A DNA stretch of 54,056 nt from Massilia sp. YIM B02763 (GTDB lineage Bacteria; Pseudomonadota; Gammaproteobacteria; Burkholderiales; Burkholderiaceae_D). Positions 17,294 through 26,295 of the stretch are shown here, one piece after another. The notes beneath the pieces were generated by a model. That model had not been told where the DNA came from. It saw only the letters and a program-made list of their open reading frames with translations, and did no database searches. Location of the stretch: positions 142,860 through 196,915 of the forward strand of contig NZ_JASNRD010000010.1 of NCBI RefSeq assembly GCF_030412015.1. Reading direction: 5' to 3'. A program made the translations under genes and the position numbers. Position 1 is the stretch's first letter. The number at the start of each line of letters is the position of its first letter.

Positions 17294-18297
17294 CAGGCGG
17301 CTTCCGGTTCCGCGATGCCGGCCTGTTCCAGCAGCTCGGCGAAGTCGGCCGCCAGGGGCACGACCCATTCGACGTGCTCCCCCGTGACCGGATGCGTCAG
17401 GCCCAGGCGGCGCGCCTGCAGCGCCTGGCGGTGGAAGAAGGAACGCAGGTGCTGCTTGCCGTAGACGGTATCGCCGACCAGGCTGTAGCCCAGCGACTGC
17501 ATGTGCACGCGGATCTGGTGGGTGCGGCCCGTCTCCAGGCGGCACTGCACCAGGCTGACGGGACGGCGATCGAGCTCGCCCGACTCCAGCAGCTCGTAGT
17601 GCGTGATCGCGGGCTTGGCCATCGGGGCGTTCGACACGGCCATCTTGACACGGTCCTTCGGATCGCGGCTGATCGGCGAATCGATGGTGCCGTAGGGGCG
17701 CGGCGTGCCCCACACCAGCGCCAGGTATTCGCGCTTGACGGTGCGCGCCTGCAGCTGGCGCACGAGGTCCGTCTGCGCTTCCAGCGTCTTGCCGACCACC
17801 ATCAGGCCGCTCGTGTCCTTGTCCAGTCGGTGCACGATGCCGGCGCGCGGCACCGACACCAGTTGCGGGCAATGCGCGAGCAGGCCGTTGAGCAGCGTGC
17901 CCGACCAGTTGCCCGAACCGGGGTGCACGACCAGGCCGGCCGGCTTGTTGATCACCATGATCGCGTCGTCCTCGTAGACGATGTCCAGCGCCATCGCTTC
18001 CGGCGCGAAGGCCGTGTCTTCCGGCGCCGGCTGCGGCGTCACGACGACGGTCTCGTCGCCGTAGGCCGTCCCCTTGCCCTTGGCCGGCTTGCCGTCGACG
18101 GTGATGTGGCCTTCGTCGAACCATTGCTGCAGGCGGCTGCGCGAGAATTGGGGCACCAGGCCGGCCACGACCTTGTCCAGGCGCTGGCCGCAGTGCGCGG
18201 GTTCCAGCGCGAGGGTGATCGGGGAATAGTCGGGCGCGCCCGAGCCGGTGTCCAGCTCGGTGTCCAGATCATCGTCCAGGTCGGTATCAAAAGGCAT
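17293..18297 (-). CDS. rluD: 23S rRNA pseudouridine synthase RluD
   Basis: A 334-residue pseudouridine synthase. After an acidic N-terminal stretch (FDTDLDDDLDTELD), an S4-like domain spans SRSRLQQWFDEGHITVDG. The catalytic domain contains the family motif RAGIVHRLDKDTSGLMVVGK, whose HRLDKDTSG holds the catalytic Asp, and the later CRLETGRTHQIRVHM. It is divergent from bamD and coupled to pgeF, a conserved betaproteobacterial arrangement. The ATG at 18297 is the most plausible start but has no strong ribosome site; a longer frame to 18432 would overlap bamD. Confidence 0.92.
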   Translation of the reverse strand: MPFDTDLDDDLDTELDTGSGAPDYSPITLALEPAHCGQRLDKVVAGLVPQFSRSRLQQWFDEGHITVDGKPAKGKGTAYGDETVVVTPQPAPEDTAFAPEAMALDIVYEDDAIMVINKPAGLVVHPGSGNWSGTLLNGLLAHCPQLVSVPRAGIVHRLDKDTSGLMVVGKTLEAQTDLVRQLQARTVKREYLALVWGTPRPYGTIDSPISRDPKDRVKMAVSNAPMAKPAITHYELLESGELDRRPVSLVQCRLETGRTHQIRVHMQSLGYSLVGDTVYGKQHLRSFFHRQALQARRLGLTHPVTGEHVEWVVPLAADFAELLEQAGIAEPEAA

Positions 18298-18426
18298 TTC
18301 CGCCGAATTCGGCGCAGCAGGTAATATCACGTCAGTTCCATCGGCTATAATCAGCCGTTCGTTGATGCTCAGGGCGCGCCGGAATCGGTCGACGCCCTCT
18401 CGGTAAAATTCTCTTGCAAAACGCTT

Positions 18427-19266
18427 ATGCAAAAAAAATTGTCTGTATTGGTAGTGACTGGCGCCCTGCTAGGTTTGTCCGCTTGCGGTTTGTTACCGGA
18501 GAGAACCGACGAAAACAAGAACGTGTCAGCATCGAAATTATACGCTGACGCGCAAGAGGAAATGGCCGGCGGCCACTACGAAGCCGCCATCAAGCTGTTC
18601 GAACGCCTCGAATCGAACTACCCGTTCGGCACCTACGCCGCCCAGGCGCAGATGGAAATCGCCTACGCCCACTACAAGGCCCAGGATCCGGCCGAGGCGC
18701 TGGCGGCCGTGGAGCGCTTCATCAAGCTGCACCCGAACCACCCGAACGTGGACTATATGTACTACCTGCGCGGCCTGATCAACTTCAACGACCAGATCGG
18801 CTTCCTGAGCTTCATCTATTCGCAGGACCCGTCCGAGCGCGATCCGAAGGCGACGCGCGAAGCCTTCGCCGCCTTCAAGGAACTGGTCGACAAGTTCCCG
18901 AACAGCAAATACGCGCCGGACTCGCGCGAGCGCATGAACTACCTGGTCGACGCGATGGCCAAGTACGAAGTCCACGTCGCGAACTATTACTATCGCCGCG
19001 GCGCCTACCTGGCCGCGCTGAACCGCGCGCAAGGCGCGATCACCCAGTTCACCCAGTCGCCGGCGCGCGAGGAAGCGCTGTTCATCATGATCCGCTGCTA
19101 CGACAAGCTGGGCATGCCGGAACTGCGCGACGACACGCAGCGCGTGTTCAACCAGAACTACCCGGACAGCCGCTTCATGGGCGGCAAGGGCACGGGCGAT
19201 GCGCCGTGGTGGAAGTTCTGGGCCAAGTGGGGCTCGCAACCGGGTCCGAAGGACGCCGTGAAGTAA
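18427..19266 (+). CDS. bamD: Outer membrane assembly lipoprotein BamD (ComL)
   Basis: A 279-residue lipoprotein with signal peptide and lipobox L-S-A-C (Cys20). Five TPR-like repeats follow, including KLYADAQEEMAGGHYEAAIK, FERLESNYPFGTYAAQAQ and FIKLHPNHPNVDYMYYLRGL, all typical of BamD. It is an essential part of the BAM complex that inserts beta-barrel proteins in the outer membrane. It is divergent from rluD, and a strong hairpin follows. Confidence 0.96.
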   Translation: MQKKLSVLVVTGALLGLSACGLLPERTDENKNVSASKLYADAQEEMAGGHYEAAIKLFERLESNYPFGTYAAQAQMEIAYAHYKAQDPAEALAAVERFIKLHPNHPNVDYMYYLRGLINFNDQIGFLSFIYSQDPSERDPKATREAFAAFKELVDKFPNSKYAPDSRERMNYLVDAMAKYEVHVANYYYRRGAYLAALNRAQGAITQFTQSPAREEALFIMIRCYDKLGMPELRDDTQRVFNQNYPDSRFMGGKGTGDAPWWKFWAKWGSQPGPKDAVK

Positions 19267-19270
19267 CAAG

Positions 19271-19299
19271 AAAATGCCCGCGCGATGCGGGCATTTTTT
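19271..19299 (+). terminator. Rho-independent terminator after bamD
   Basis: Stem atgcccgc/gcgggcat with the short loop gcgat, flanked by aaa and six T residues, 5 bases after the stop codon. Confidence 0.9.
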
Positions 19300-19307
19300 A
19301 TGACCTT

Positions 19308-19389
19308 CGTTCCCGCGGAGGCGGGAACCCAAGTACGGCACGCCATCAGGCCACGTAAAAATTGGGTCCCTGCCTGCGCAGGGACAACG
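19308..19389. repeat. Paired REP/REPIN-like element
   Basis: Left palindrome is of the cgttcccgcggaggcggg type; right palindrome ends cctgcgcagggacaacg. This element mixes the two palindrome subtypes seen in the window. It lies between the bamD terminator and the convergent yaaA 3' end. Confidence 0.75.
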
Positions 19390-19403
19390 TCGTCACAAGC
19401 TGA

Positions 19404-20174
19404 TCATGCTTCGATCCGCCGCCTGAACACCCACTCCTTCTCCGTCGACACGCTCGCGTCGTACGCATAGCCGTCGACATCGAACTCCTTCAACTGCTGC
19501 GGATCCGTGATGCGGTGGTCGGCCGCGTAGCGCGCCATCATGCCGCGCGCGCGCTTGGCGAAGAAGGAAATGATCTTGTACTTGCCGTTCTTCCAGTCCT
19601 CGAACACGGGTGCAACGACCGGCACGTCGAGCAGCTTCGGCTTCACCGACTTGAAGTACTCCTCGGACGCCAGGTTGACCAGCGCGGTCGCCTTGGCCTC
19701 CCCCAGGTCCGCGTTCAGCGCCTGCGTGACGGTCTCGCCCCAGAACGCGTACAAATCCTTGCCGCGCGGGTTCGCGAGCTTCGTGCCCATCTCCAGGCGG
19801 TACGGGTGCATGCCGTCCAGCGGACGCAGCAGGCCATACAGGCCGGACAGGATGCGCACGTGGCGCTGCAGGTAGTCGAGCCCTTTCGCATCGAGCGAGC
19901 GCGCATCGAGCCCCGTGTAGACGTCGCCGTCGAAGGACATCACCGCCTGGCGCGCCGTCGCGTGGTCCGGATGCCAGTCGGCGTAGCGGGTCACGTTCAG
20001 CACGGCCAGCTGGTCGGAAATCGACATCAGCGCGCCAACCTGCGCGGGCGAATACGGTTTCAGTACCTTGATCAGTTCTGCGGCCTGGTCGATGAACCGG
20101 GGCGTCGTGTGCTTGTCGGTGGTCGGGGGCGAGTCAAGGTCGAGCGATTTGGCGGGAGAGAGGACGATCAACAT
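19404..20174 (-). CDS. yaaA: Peroxide stress protein YaaA (DUF328)
   Basis: A 256-residue protein with the typical start [16 protein letters not shown]. Later conserved segments include [38 protein letters not shown], and the C-terminal [17 protein letters not shown]. The E. coli homologue limits DNA and protein damage by lowering free iron during peroxide stress. The start at 20174 matches the family; a longer open frame to 20348 adds unrelated residues. Divergent from the PIN gene, 46 bases apart. Confidence 0.93.
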   Translation of the reverse strand: MLIVLSPAKSLDLDSPPTTDKHTTPRFIDQAAELIKVLKPYSPAQVGALMSISDQLAVLNVTRYADWHPDHATARQAVMSFDGDVYTGLDARSLDAKGLDYLQRHVRILSGLYGLLRPLDGMHPYRLEMGTKLANPRGKDLYAFWGETVTQALNADLGEAKATALVNLASEEYFKSVKPKLLDVPVVAPVFEDWKNGKYKIISFFAKRARGMMARYAADHRITDPQQLKEFDVDGYAYDASVSTEKEWVFRRRIEA

Positions 20175-20220
20175 AAAAAGAAAGGCGGGAAAATACGATG
20201 CAGCGGGTAAAATTGCCTCC

Positions 20221-20685
20221 ATGATACTCTCTTCCGTGCAACACATCGTCATCGATACCAATGTCTGTCTCGACCTGTTCGTGTTCGAGGACCCGCGCTG
20301 GTCGCCCCTGCTGGACGCGCTCTCCTCCGGCCGCGTGAAAGCCGTCACGCGCGCCGACTGCCGCGACGAATACCTGTTCGTCCTGAACTACCCGCACCTG
20401 CCGCTGGACGAGGCCAGCCGCCCGCGTGCGGCCGCGCGCTTCGATGCGCTGGTCGAGGTCGTGGCGCCGGACTCGCGCGCCATCCGCCTGCCCGTCTGCA
20501 CCGACCGCGACGACCAGAAATTCCTCGAGATCGCGCGCGACGCCAACGCCACCGTGCTCGTCACCAAGGACAAGGCCTTGTTGAAACTGGCGCGCCGCGC
20601 CGCGCGCGAGAACCTGTTCCGCATCATGACGCCCGAGGCGTGGGTCAAGTTGGATGCCGCGGCCGTGGCAGAATATAAGGTCTGA
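20221..20685 (+). CDS. PIN-domain protein, putative RNase
   Basis: A 154-residue single PIN domain. Likely catalytic acidic residues lie in [15 protein letters not shown] near the N-terminus, in [10 protein letters not shown], and in the final [15 protein letters not shown] with the following [10 protein letters not shown]. It resembles the COG1569-type predicted nucleases found in some toxin-antitoxin pairs. No antitoxin-like gene lies upstream (yaaA is divergent) or downstream, where a REP element follows, so it appears to be an orphan. Confidence 0.8.
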   Translation: MILSSVQHIVIDTNVCLDLFVFEDPRWSPLLDALSSGRVKAVTRADCRDEYLFVLNYPHLPLDEASRPRAAARFDALVEVVAPDSRAIRLPVCTDRDDQKFLEIARDANATVLVTKDKALLKLARRAARENLFRIMTPEAWVKLDAAAVAEYKV

Positions 20686-20695
20686 ACCATCACCG

Positions 20696-20783
20696 CGTCG
20701 TCCCTGCGCAGGCAGGGACCCAATGTTGCTGATGCCGCCGTAAAGCACGCAGTACTTGGGTCCCTGCCTGCGCAGGGACGACG
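20696..20783. repeat. Paired REP/REPIN-like element
   Basis: Left arm cgtcgtccctgcgcagg and right arm cctgcgcagggacgacg are exact inverse copies, with the inner cccaatgtt/acttggg pair conserved. It fills the space between the PIN gene and the aminotransferase gene. Confidence 0.85.
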
Positions 20784-20814
20784 GTGCGAACATCCATTTG
20801 CCCCACTTTCCGCC

Positions 20815-21972
20815 ATGACCACACCCGACCTGCAATCGCGCCTGCCGGCCGTCGGCACCACCATCTTCACCCTGATGTCGGCATTGGCCAACCAGCACGG
20901 CGCCGTCAACCTCGGCCAGGGCTTCCCCGACTTCGACTGCGACCCGCGCCTGGTCGACGCCGTCGCCGCCGCCATGCGCGCGGGCCACAACCAGTATCCG
21001 TTCATGACGGGCATCCAGCCCCTGCGCGATGCCATCGCCGCCAAGATCGCCGCGCTGTACGGCCATGCCTACGACGCCAACAGCGAGATCACCGTGACGG
21101 CCGGCGCCACGCAGGGGATCATCACCGCGATCCTGTGCGCCGTGCATCCGGGCGACGAGGTCATCGTCATCGAACCCTGCTACGACAGCTACCAGCCGTC
21201 GATCGCGCTGGCCGGCGGCGTGCCGGTGCCCGTATCGATGCGCCTGGGAGCAAACGGCTACAGCGTGCCCTGGGACGAGGTCGCCGCCGCCGTCACGCCG
21301 CGCACCCGCATGATCGTCGTGAACACGCCGCACAACCCGACCGGCAGCATCCTGCGCCGCGCCGACCTGGACGCGCTCGCCGCGATCGTGGCGGATACGC
21401 GCATCCTCGTGCTGTCCGACGAGGTCTACGAGCACATGGTCTATGACGGCCAGGAACACGCGTCCGTCAGCCGCCATCCGGTGCTGGCCGAACGCGCCTT
21501 CGTCGTCTCCAGCTTCGGCAAGACCTACCACACGACGGGCTGGAAGATCGGCTACGTCGCCGCGCCGAAAGCCTTGAGCGCGGAATTCCGCAAGGTCCAC
21601 CAGTACAATGTGTTCAGCGTGAACACGCCGATGCAGCACGGGATCGCCGCCTACATGGCCGATCCGGCACCCTACCTGGAGCTGCCCGCGTTCTACCAGA
21701 AGAAGCGCGACCTGTTCCGCGACGCTCTCGCGGACACGCGCTTCACGCTGCTGCCGGCCGACGGCACCTACTTCCAGTGCGTGCGCTACGACGCGATCTC
21801 GGATTTGCCGGAAGCGGAATTCGCGCAGTGGCTGACCAGCGAGGTCAAGGTGGCGGCGATCCCCGTGTCGGCCTTCTACAGCCGGCCGACGGAGTCGGGC
21901 ATCGTGCGCTTCTGCTTCGCGAAAAAGGACGAGACGCTGAACCTGGCGCTCGAGCGTCTGGCGAAGATCTGA
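20815..21972 (+). CDS. PLP-dependent aminotransferase, YbdL-type (methionine aminotransferase)
   Basis: A 385-residue class I/II aminotransferase. It has the N-terminal NLGQGFPDFDCDPRLVDA, the cofactor-binding TAGATQGI, the NTPHNPTGS motif, the Asp/Tyr pair in LSDEVYEHMVYDG and the PLP-Lys in SSFGKTYHTTGWKIGY. The FPDFD segment and overall length fit YbdL and kynurenine/methionine aminotransferases. Substrate is likely methionine or an aromatic amino acid; this is inference. It converges on mshN with a 7-base gap. Confidence 0.85.
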   Translation: MTTPDLQSRLPAVGTTIFTLMSALANQHGAVNLGQGFPDFDCDPRLVDAVAAAMRAGHNQYPFMTGIQPLRDAIAAKIAALYGHAYDANSEITVTAGATQGIITAILCAVHPGDEVIVIEPCYDSYQPSIALAGGVPVPVSMRLGANGYSVPWDEVAAAVTPRTRMIVVNTPHNPTGSILRRADLDALAAIVADTRILVLSDEVYEHMVYDGQEHASVSRHPVLAERAFVVSSFGKTYHTTGWKIGYVAAPKALSAEFRKVHQYNVFSVNTPMQHGIAAYMADPAPYLELPAFYQKKRDLFRDALADTRFTLLPADGTYFQCVRYDAISDLPEAEFAQWLTSEVKVAAIPVSAFYSRPTESGIVRFCFAKKDETLNLALERLAKI

Positions 21973-21979
21973 GCGGGCC

Positions 21980-23125
21980 TTAGCCGCCCAGCTGCTGGAT
22001 GCGGCGGTCGACGAAGGCCGCCAGTTCGGCGCTCAGGCTGCCGCTGGCGCGCGCCTTGCGGAACGCGTCCAGCGCATCGGCATTGCGCTTGTCGCCCTGC
22101 AGGGCGATGCCCAGGCCCATCCACCACACGCCGTTGGCGGGCATGCCGCGCACGGCCACCTGGTACTGTTCGGCGGCTTCGCGGTGGCGCTGCTGGTGCT
22201 CCAGCGCGCCACCCAGGAAGGCGTGGTAGTCCGCGTCGCTGCCGGCATGCGGCAGCGTGCGCATCAAGGTGTCGATGCCGCTGCCGCCGCGCTCGATCTG
22301 CAGGCGTGCCAGCAGCATCGCCAGCGCCGGCTGGCGCGGATCGCGCGCGAGGCCCAGTTCCAGCTGGCGCATCGCCTCGTCCGGCCGGCCGTCCTCGATC
22401 AGCAATCCCACCAGCGTCTGGCGCGCCGCGTCGTGGCCCGGCTCGATGCGCAGCGCCTCTTCCAGGGCGGCGACCGACTCGCCGATGCGGCCGTCCTGCA
22501 ACCGGTCCAGCGCGCGGCGGTAGGCCGCCTCGGCGAGACGGGACGCGCCCGCCTGCTGCCTGTGCGGTTCGGCGGCGCGCTGGTCCTTGGCGGCCGGCCG
22601 CGGGGCAGCGGCGGCACGCGCGACCGCCTTGGGCATCGCTGCCGGCGCGGCCTGGCGCGCCGCCAGCAGGGCCGTCATGACGCGCCGCGCCTCGCGCGCT
22701 TCGGGGCCGTCCGGCTCCATCGGCTCGACGGTTTTTCCGCGCGGGGCCTCCGGCGTCGCGGGTACCGCTGACGTTGCGGCCGCAGGCGCGGCTTCCTCGC
22801 GCGCCGGTGCCGCTGCCTCGTGCGCGACAGGCGGTAACGGCGCGGGCTCCGGCACGGCCTGCACCGCGGGCACGACCGGCGTCGGCTGCGCGACGACGGC
22901 CGGCTGCGCGGCGATTGCCGGCACGCCGGCAGGCCGCGATGCGTACTGCTGCCACCCGAACCATCCGCCCGCGCCGGCCACGGCGATGCCCGCCGCAACG
23001 GCCACCGCGCGCAGCGGCACGGCCCGCTCCTCGCGCGCCACCGGCCGGGCCGGCATCGGATACGCCTCGCCCGCGGGGGTGCCGCGTGCGTCCAGGTCCT
23101 GCAGCATCTTGTTAATGAGGCTCAT
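21980..23125 (-). CDS. mshN: MSHA biogenesis protein MshN (TPR protein)
   Basis: A 381-residue protein starting MSLINKMLQDLDARG, the typical MshN N-terminus. A single membrane helix lies near residues 40-58 (AVAVAAGIAVAGAGGWFGW), then a long Pro/Ala-rich linker. The C-terminal part has TPR repeats, such as ALEEALRIEPGHDAARQTLV. It is probably an inner-membrane component spanning into the periplasm. Last gene of the msh run; its start overlaps the mshM stop by 4 bases. Confidence 0.88.
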   Translation of the reverse strand: MSLINKMLQDLDARGTPAGEAYPMPARPVAREERAVPLRAVAVAAGIAVAGAGGWFGWQQYASRPAGVPAIAAQPAVVAQPTPVVPAVQAVPEPAPLPPVAHEAAAPAREEAAPAAATSAVPATPEAPRGKTVEPMEPDGPEAREARRVMTALLAARQAAPAAMPKAVARAAAAPRPAAKDQRAAEPHRQQAGASRLAEAAYRRALDRLQDGRIGESVAALEEALRIEPGHDAARQTLVGLLIEDGRPDEAMRQLELGLARDPRQPALAMLLARLQIERGGSGIDTLMRTLPHAGSDADYHAFLGGALEHQQRHREAAEQYQVAVRGMPANGVWWMGLGIALQGDKRNADALDAFRKARASGSLSAELAAFVDRRIQQLGG

Positions 23126-24027
23126 CGCATCCACACCCATGTGATGCCGGCGACCACGCCGGCCAGCAGCGCACCCGCCGCCGCCTGGCGCCAGGCGGCG
23201 AAGCGCGGAACGCGCCGGCTGGTGGCGATGGTGTCGCTGGCGGCCGCGTTCACGTGCAGGCGCTCGACCTGCTGGCGTCCCTGGCCGTAGCACAACATCA
23301 GCGCCTTGTGCGCCAGGATGTTCACGAGGCGCGGCACGCCGCCGCTGGCGCGGTACAGGCGCGCCACGGCCGCGCGCGAGAACAGGCGCGCGCCGCCGAA
23401 GCCGGCCACGCGCAGGCGGTGCGCCAGGTAGAAGTCGAGGTCGTCGCGCGACAGCGGGCCGAGGTGGTAGTGGAAGGTGATGCGCTGGGCGAGCTGGCGG
23501 ATCGACTGCAGTTCCAGCTTGCGGTTCAGTTCCGGCTGGCCGAACAGGACGATCTGCAGCAGCTTGCGCTTTTCCGTCTCCAGGTTCGTCAGCAGGCGCA
23601 GCGCTTCCAGGCTCTCGACGGGAATGGCCTGGGCCTCGTCGATGCACAGCAGGACCTGGCGGCCGTCGCCGGCCAGCTGCATCAGGCGCTCCGTGATGGA
23701 CTTCAGCAGGCGATGCTGGTCGACGTCGCGCTCCAGCGCGATTTCCAGCTCGTCGGCCAGGGCCAGCATCAGCGCGCGCGGCTCCTGGTACGGGTTCGGA
23801 ATATACGCGGTGACGAATTCCGGGCCCAGCGTGGACAGGAACTTGCGGCACAACAGCGTCTTGCCGGTGCCGACTTCTCCGGTGATCTTGATGAAGCCCT
23901 CGCCGCTGCGCGCCGCCACCAGCAGCGTGTTCAAGGCTTCCTGCGAGCCCGGGCTGCCGAAGAAGAAGCTGGTGTCCGGGGTGATCCCGAACGGCAGCTC
24001 GCGCAGGCCGAAGTGCGCCGTGTACAT
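23122..24027 (-). CDS. mshM: MSHA biogenesis ATPase MshM (ExeA/AAA type)
   Basis: A 301-residue protein. It starts with the ExeA-like YTAHFGLRELPFGITPDTSF; Walker A is TGEVGTGKT, Walker B is LLCIDEAQ, and the arginine-finger region is in LGPLSRDDLDFYLAHRL. The last 25 residues form a membrane helix (AAAGALLAGVVAGITWVW). Related ATPases help assemble or localise the secretin. It overlaps its neighbours on both sides, indicating a tight operon. Confidence 0.9.
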   Translation of the reverse strand: MYTAHFGLRELPFGITPDTSFFFGSPGSQEALNTLLVAARSGEGFIKITGEVGTGKTLLCRKFLSTLGPEFVTAYIPNPYQEPRALMLALADELEIALERDVDQHRLLKSITERLMQLAGDGRQVLLCIDEAQAIPVESLEALRLLTNLETEKRKLLQIVLFGQPELNRKLELQSIRQLAQRITFHYHLGPLSRDDLDFYLAHRLRVAGFGGARLFSRAAVARLYRASGGVPRLVNILAHKALMLCYGQGRQQVERLHVNAAASDTIATSRRVPRFAAWRQAAAGALLAGVVAGITWVWMR

Positions 24028-25853
24028 CAGCGCGCTCCCCGCTGGCGCGGATCGAGCTGCTCGATGCGGCGGCCCGTGTCGAGCAGGTCGTCGTTCCAGT
24101 TGCCCATGCCTTCGACGATGGTCGGCTTGATCAGCACCACGAGCTCGCGCTTCTGGTTCACGCGCTTCTTCTGGCCGAACAGGGTGCTGAGGACGGGCAC
24201 GCTGGTGGTGCCCGGCACGGCGGAGACGTCGTTGGTCGAGGACTGGCGCATCAGGCCGCCGATGGCGACCACCTGCCCGTTCGCGCCGCGCACGATGCTG
24301 TCCAGCTCCGACGTCGCCGATGCCGCCAGCGGCAGTTTCAGGCTGCCCGCCGTGCCCAGGTCGATCAGCTTGGTGACGGTGGAGACCTGGCTCACCGACG
24401 GGTGCACGTGCAGCAGGATGTTGCCGCGCTCGTCGATCTGCGGCGTCACGTCCAGCACGACGCCCGAGAAGAACGGCTGCAGCGTGACGCTCGGCGACGT
24501 CGTGTTGCCGGTGGTGGTCGTGTTGGTCGTCGTCTGCACGCCGGTGACGAAGAATTCGTCGGTGCCGATCTTGAGCACGGCCTTCTGGTTGTTGACGGCC
24601 GCCACGCGCGGGCTGGACAGCACGTGCACGTTGCCCTGGGTTTCCAGGAACGAGATCAGCGCGGCGAAATTGCTGGTCTGGACGGCCAGGCCGAACATGG
24701 AGCCCGCCGTCGTGGCCGCGTTCGACAGCGAGAAGCCGCTGCTGGCCGACAGGCCTGTGGACGGATCGGTGATGACGGCCGGCTGGCCGCCGCCGAACGG
24801 CAGCGGCGTCAGCGTGGCGCCCGGGGCGACGATGCCGCCCGAGACGCGGTTGTCGTGGCTGCTCCTGATCGAGGCGAACGAGGCCCAGTTCACGCCGCTC
24901 TGGAAGCTGTCGTTCAACTCCACCTCGAGGATCTTCGCTTCCAGGATCACCTGGCGGTCGACGGCCAGCTGCGTCGCCTTCAGGTAGGCGTCCACGTTGC
25001 GCAGCTCGTCCGGCATCGCGCGGATCACGAGCACGCCCGACTGCGGGCTGACGACCACGCTGCGCCCGCCCTCCTTCGAGCCGACGATCGCTTCGATGGA
25101 TTTCTTCAGGTCGCCCCAGAAGTCGTTCTCGGACGAGGTGCTGACGTCCGTGCTCTCCAGCTGGTAGGCGTTCTGGCCGTTCGGGTTGTTCGGATTGTTG
25201 CCGTTGTTGCCGTTATTGTTCGCCTGGCCGTTCTGATTGCCGAAGCCGTTGTTCTGGTAGCCGTTGTTGCCGTTCTGGCCCACGGCGTTGGCCACCGACG
25301 TCGACGTCACGCGCGTGTTCGACGCGCCCTGGCGCTTGCCGACCAGGTAGTTCACGCGGAACATCCGGGTCTGCATGGTGAGCGGCTTGATCGAGATGCG
25401 CGTGCCTTCGATCTTGTAGTCGTAGCCGTACATCTCGCGCACGGCATCGAGCGTCTCGGGCAGTGTCACGTCCTTCAGGTTGGCCGTGATGGTGCCGGAA
25501 ACGTCCGGATGCACGAGGATGTTGTAGCGCGTGCCGGCCACGATCGAACGGAAGAACTGCTGCGCCGGCACGTTGTTGAAGGAGACATTGAAGCGCTCCT
25601 CCAGCGCCGGACGCGCCTTCGGCAGCTGGTTCGCCAGCGCCGCGGCCGGGGGCAGCAGCGCGTCGGCCACGGCCGCGTTGTCCGCAAGCGCCGCGGGCGC
25701 GGCGACGGGGCGCTTCGCGGCCTCCTCGACTTCCTTGCGGATGTTGTCGTAGGTGGTGTTCGCGGGCGGGGTCTGGCAGCCGCCCATGGCGATGGCGGCG
25801 GCCAGCAGCGCGCCGATCGAGGCATGGGGGCGGGAGGGTCGCATCGTCTTCAT
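24027..25853 (-). CDS. mshL: MSHA pilus secretin MshL
   Basis: A 608-residue outer-membrane secretin. A lipoprotein signal ends in MGGC, an STN/N0 domain spans VSFNNVPAQQFFRSIV and GTITANLKDVTLPETLDAV, and the C-terminal secretin domain ends with VPVLSTLFGQKKR and RELVVLIKPTIVEG. Between the N-domains there is an unusual Asn/Gly/Gln-rich insert of about 45 residues (nucleotides 25170-25290). The start at 25853 is chosen so that the signal peptide is N-terminal; the gene is between mshK and mshM. Confidence 0.93.
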   Translation of the reverse strand: MKTMRPSRPHASIGALLAAAIAMGGCQTPPANTTYDNIRKEVEEAAKRPVAAPAALADNAAVADALLPPAAALANQLPKARPALEERFNVSFNNVPAQQFFRSIVAGTRYNILVHPDVSGTITANLKDVTLPETLDAVREMYGYDYKIEGTRISIKPLTMQTRMFRVNYLVGKRQGASNTRVTSTSVANAVGQNGNNGYQNNGFGNQNGQANNNGNNGNNPNNPNGQNAYQLESTDVSTSSENDFWGDLKKSIEAIVGSKEGGRSVVVSPQSGVLVIRAMPDELRNVDAYLKATQLAVDRQVILEAKILEVELNDSFQSGVNWASFASIRSSHDNRVSGGIVAPGATLTPLPFGGGQPAVITDPSTGLSASSGFSLSNAATTAGSMFGLAVQTSNFAALISFLETQGNVHVLSSPRVAAVNNQKAVLKIGTDEFFVTGVQTTTNTTTTGNTTSPSVTLQPFFSGVVLDVTPQIDERGNILLHVHPSVSQVSTVTKLIDLGTAGSLKLPLAASATSELDSIVRGANGQVVAIGGLMRQSSTNDVSAVPGTTSVPVLSTLFGQKKRVNQKRELVVLIKPTIVEGMGNWNDDLLDTGRRIEQLDPRQRGAR

Positions 25854-25878
25854 CGGTCTTGCTCGCGTTCTTGCTCGT

Positions 25879-26295
25879 TCAACGGGTGGTGGCCTGGGCC
25901 AGCGCGCCGGGCCGCGCAACCGGCGTCATGCCGCCCTTGGCGGCCTCCGGCGCGTACAGGCGCAGCACGCGGCGTTCGCGCCCGTTCGCCAGCTCGACCT
26001 CGTTCTCGGCGATGCGCGCCACGCGCGCCCCGCGGAAGGTGTCGCCGGGACGCACGGTCTCGCCGTCGATGACGGCCAGGTGGCGGCCTCCGGGACCGCG
26101 CCCGATCAGGATGGTCTGCAGCTGGGGGCCGCTGGCCGCCGCCGACGGGGCGGAAGCCACGGCCATGGCGCCGGCCGGCGGCCGGGTCGGATCCTGCAGC
26201 GCCTGGGCGGCCGCGCCGCCACACAGCAGCCAGGCAAGTCCGGCTACGAGCACGCGGCGCGTCACGGTGTTCGTCGGCTTCACAGCTTCATCCAT
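25879..26295 (-). CDS. mshK: MSHA biogenesis protein MshK
   Basis: A 138-residue small protein with an N-terminal hydrophobic segment (VLVAGLAWLLCGGAAAQA), then LQDPTRPP, a short motif typical of MshK and GspC/PilP-like proteins. A small beta-domain follows with LQTILIGRG and AVIDGETVRPGD. It probably couples inner-membrane parts to the secretin. Identification rests on the DPTRPP motif and position between mshJ and mshL. Its start overlaps the mshJ stop. Confidence 0.82.
   Translation of the reverse strand: MDEAVKPTNTVTRRVLVAGLAWLLCGGAAAQALQDPTRPPAGAMAVASAPSAAASGPQLQTILIGRGPGGRHLAVIDGETVRPGDTFRGARVARIAENEVELANGRERRVLRLYAPEAAKGGMTPVARPGALAQATTR

Noticed and set aside
18346..18351. TATAAT as the bamD promoter -10
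   Set aside because: No acceptable -35 lies at 16-18 bases, so it was not listed as a promoter.
20221..20685. Toxin-antitoxin pair with the PIN protein
   Set aside because: The neighbouring genes are yaaA (divergent) and an aminotransferase; no antitoxin frame could be found.
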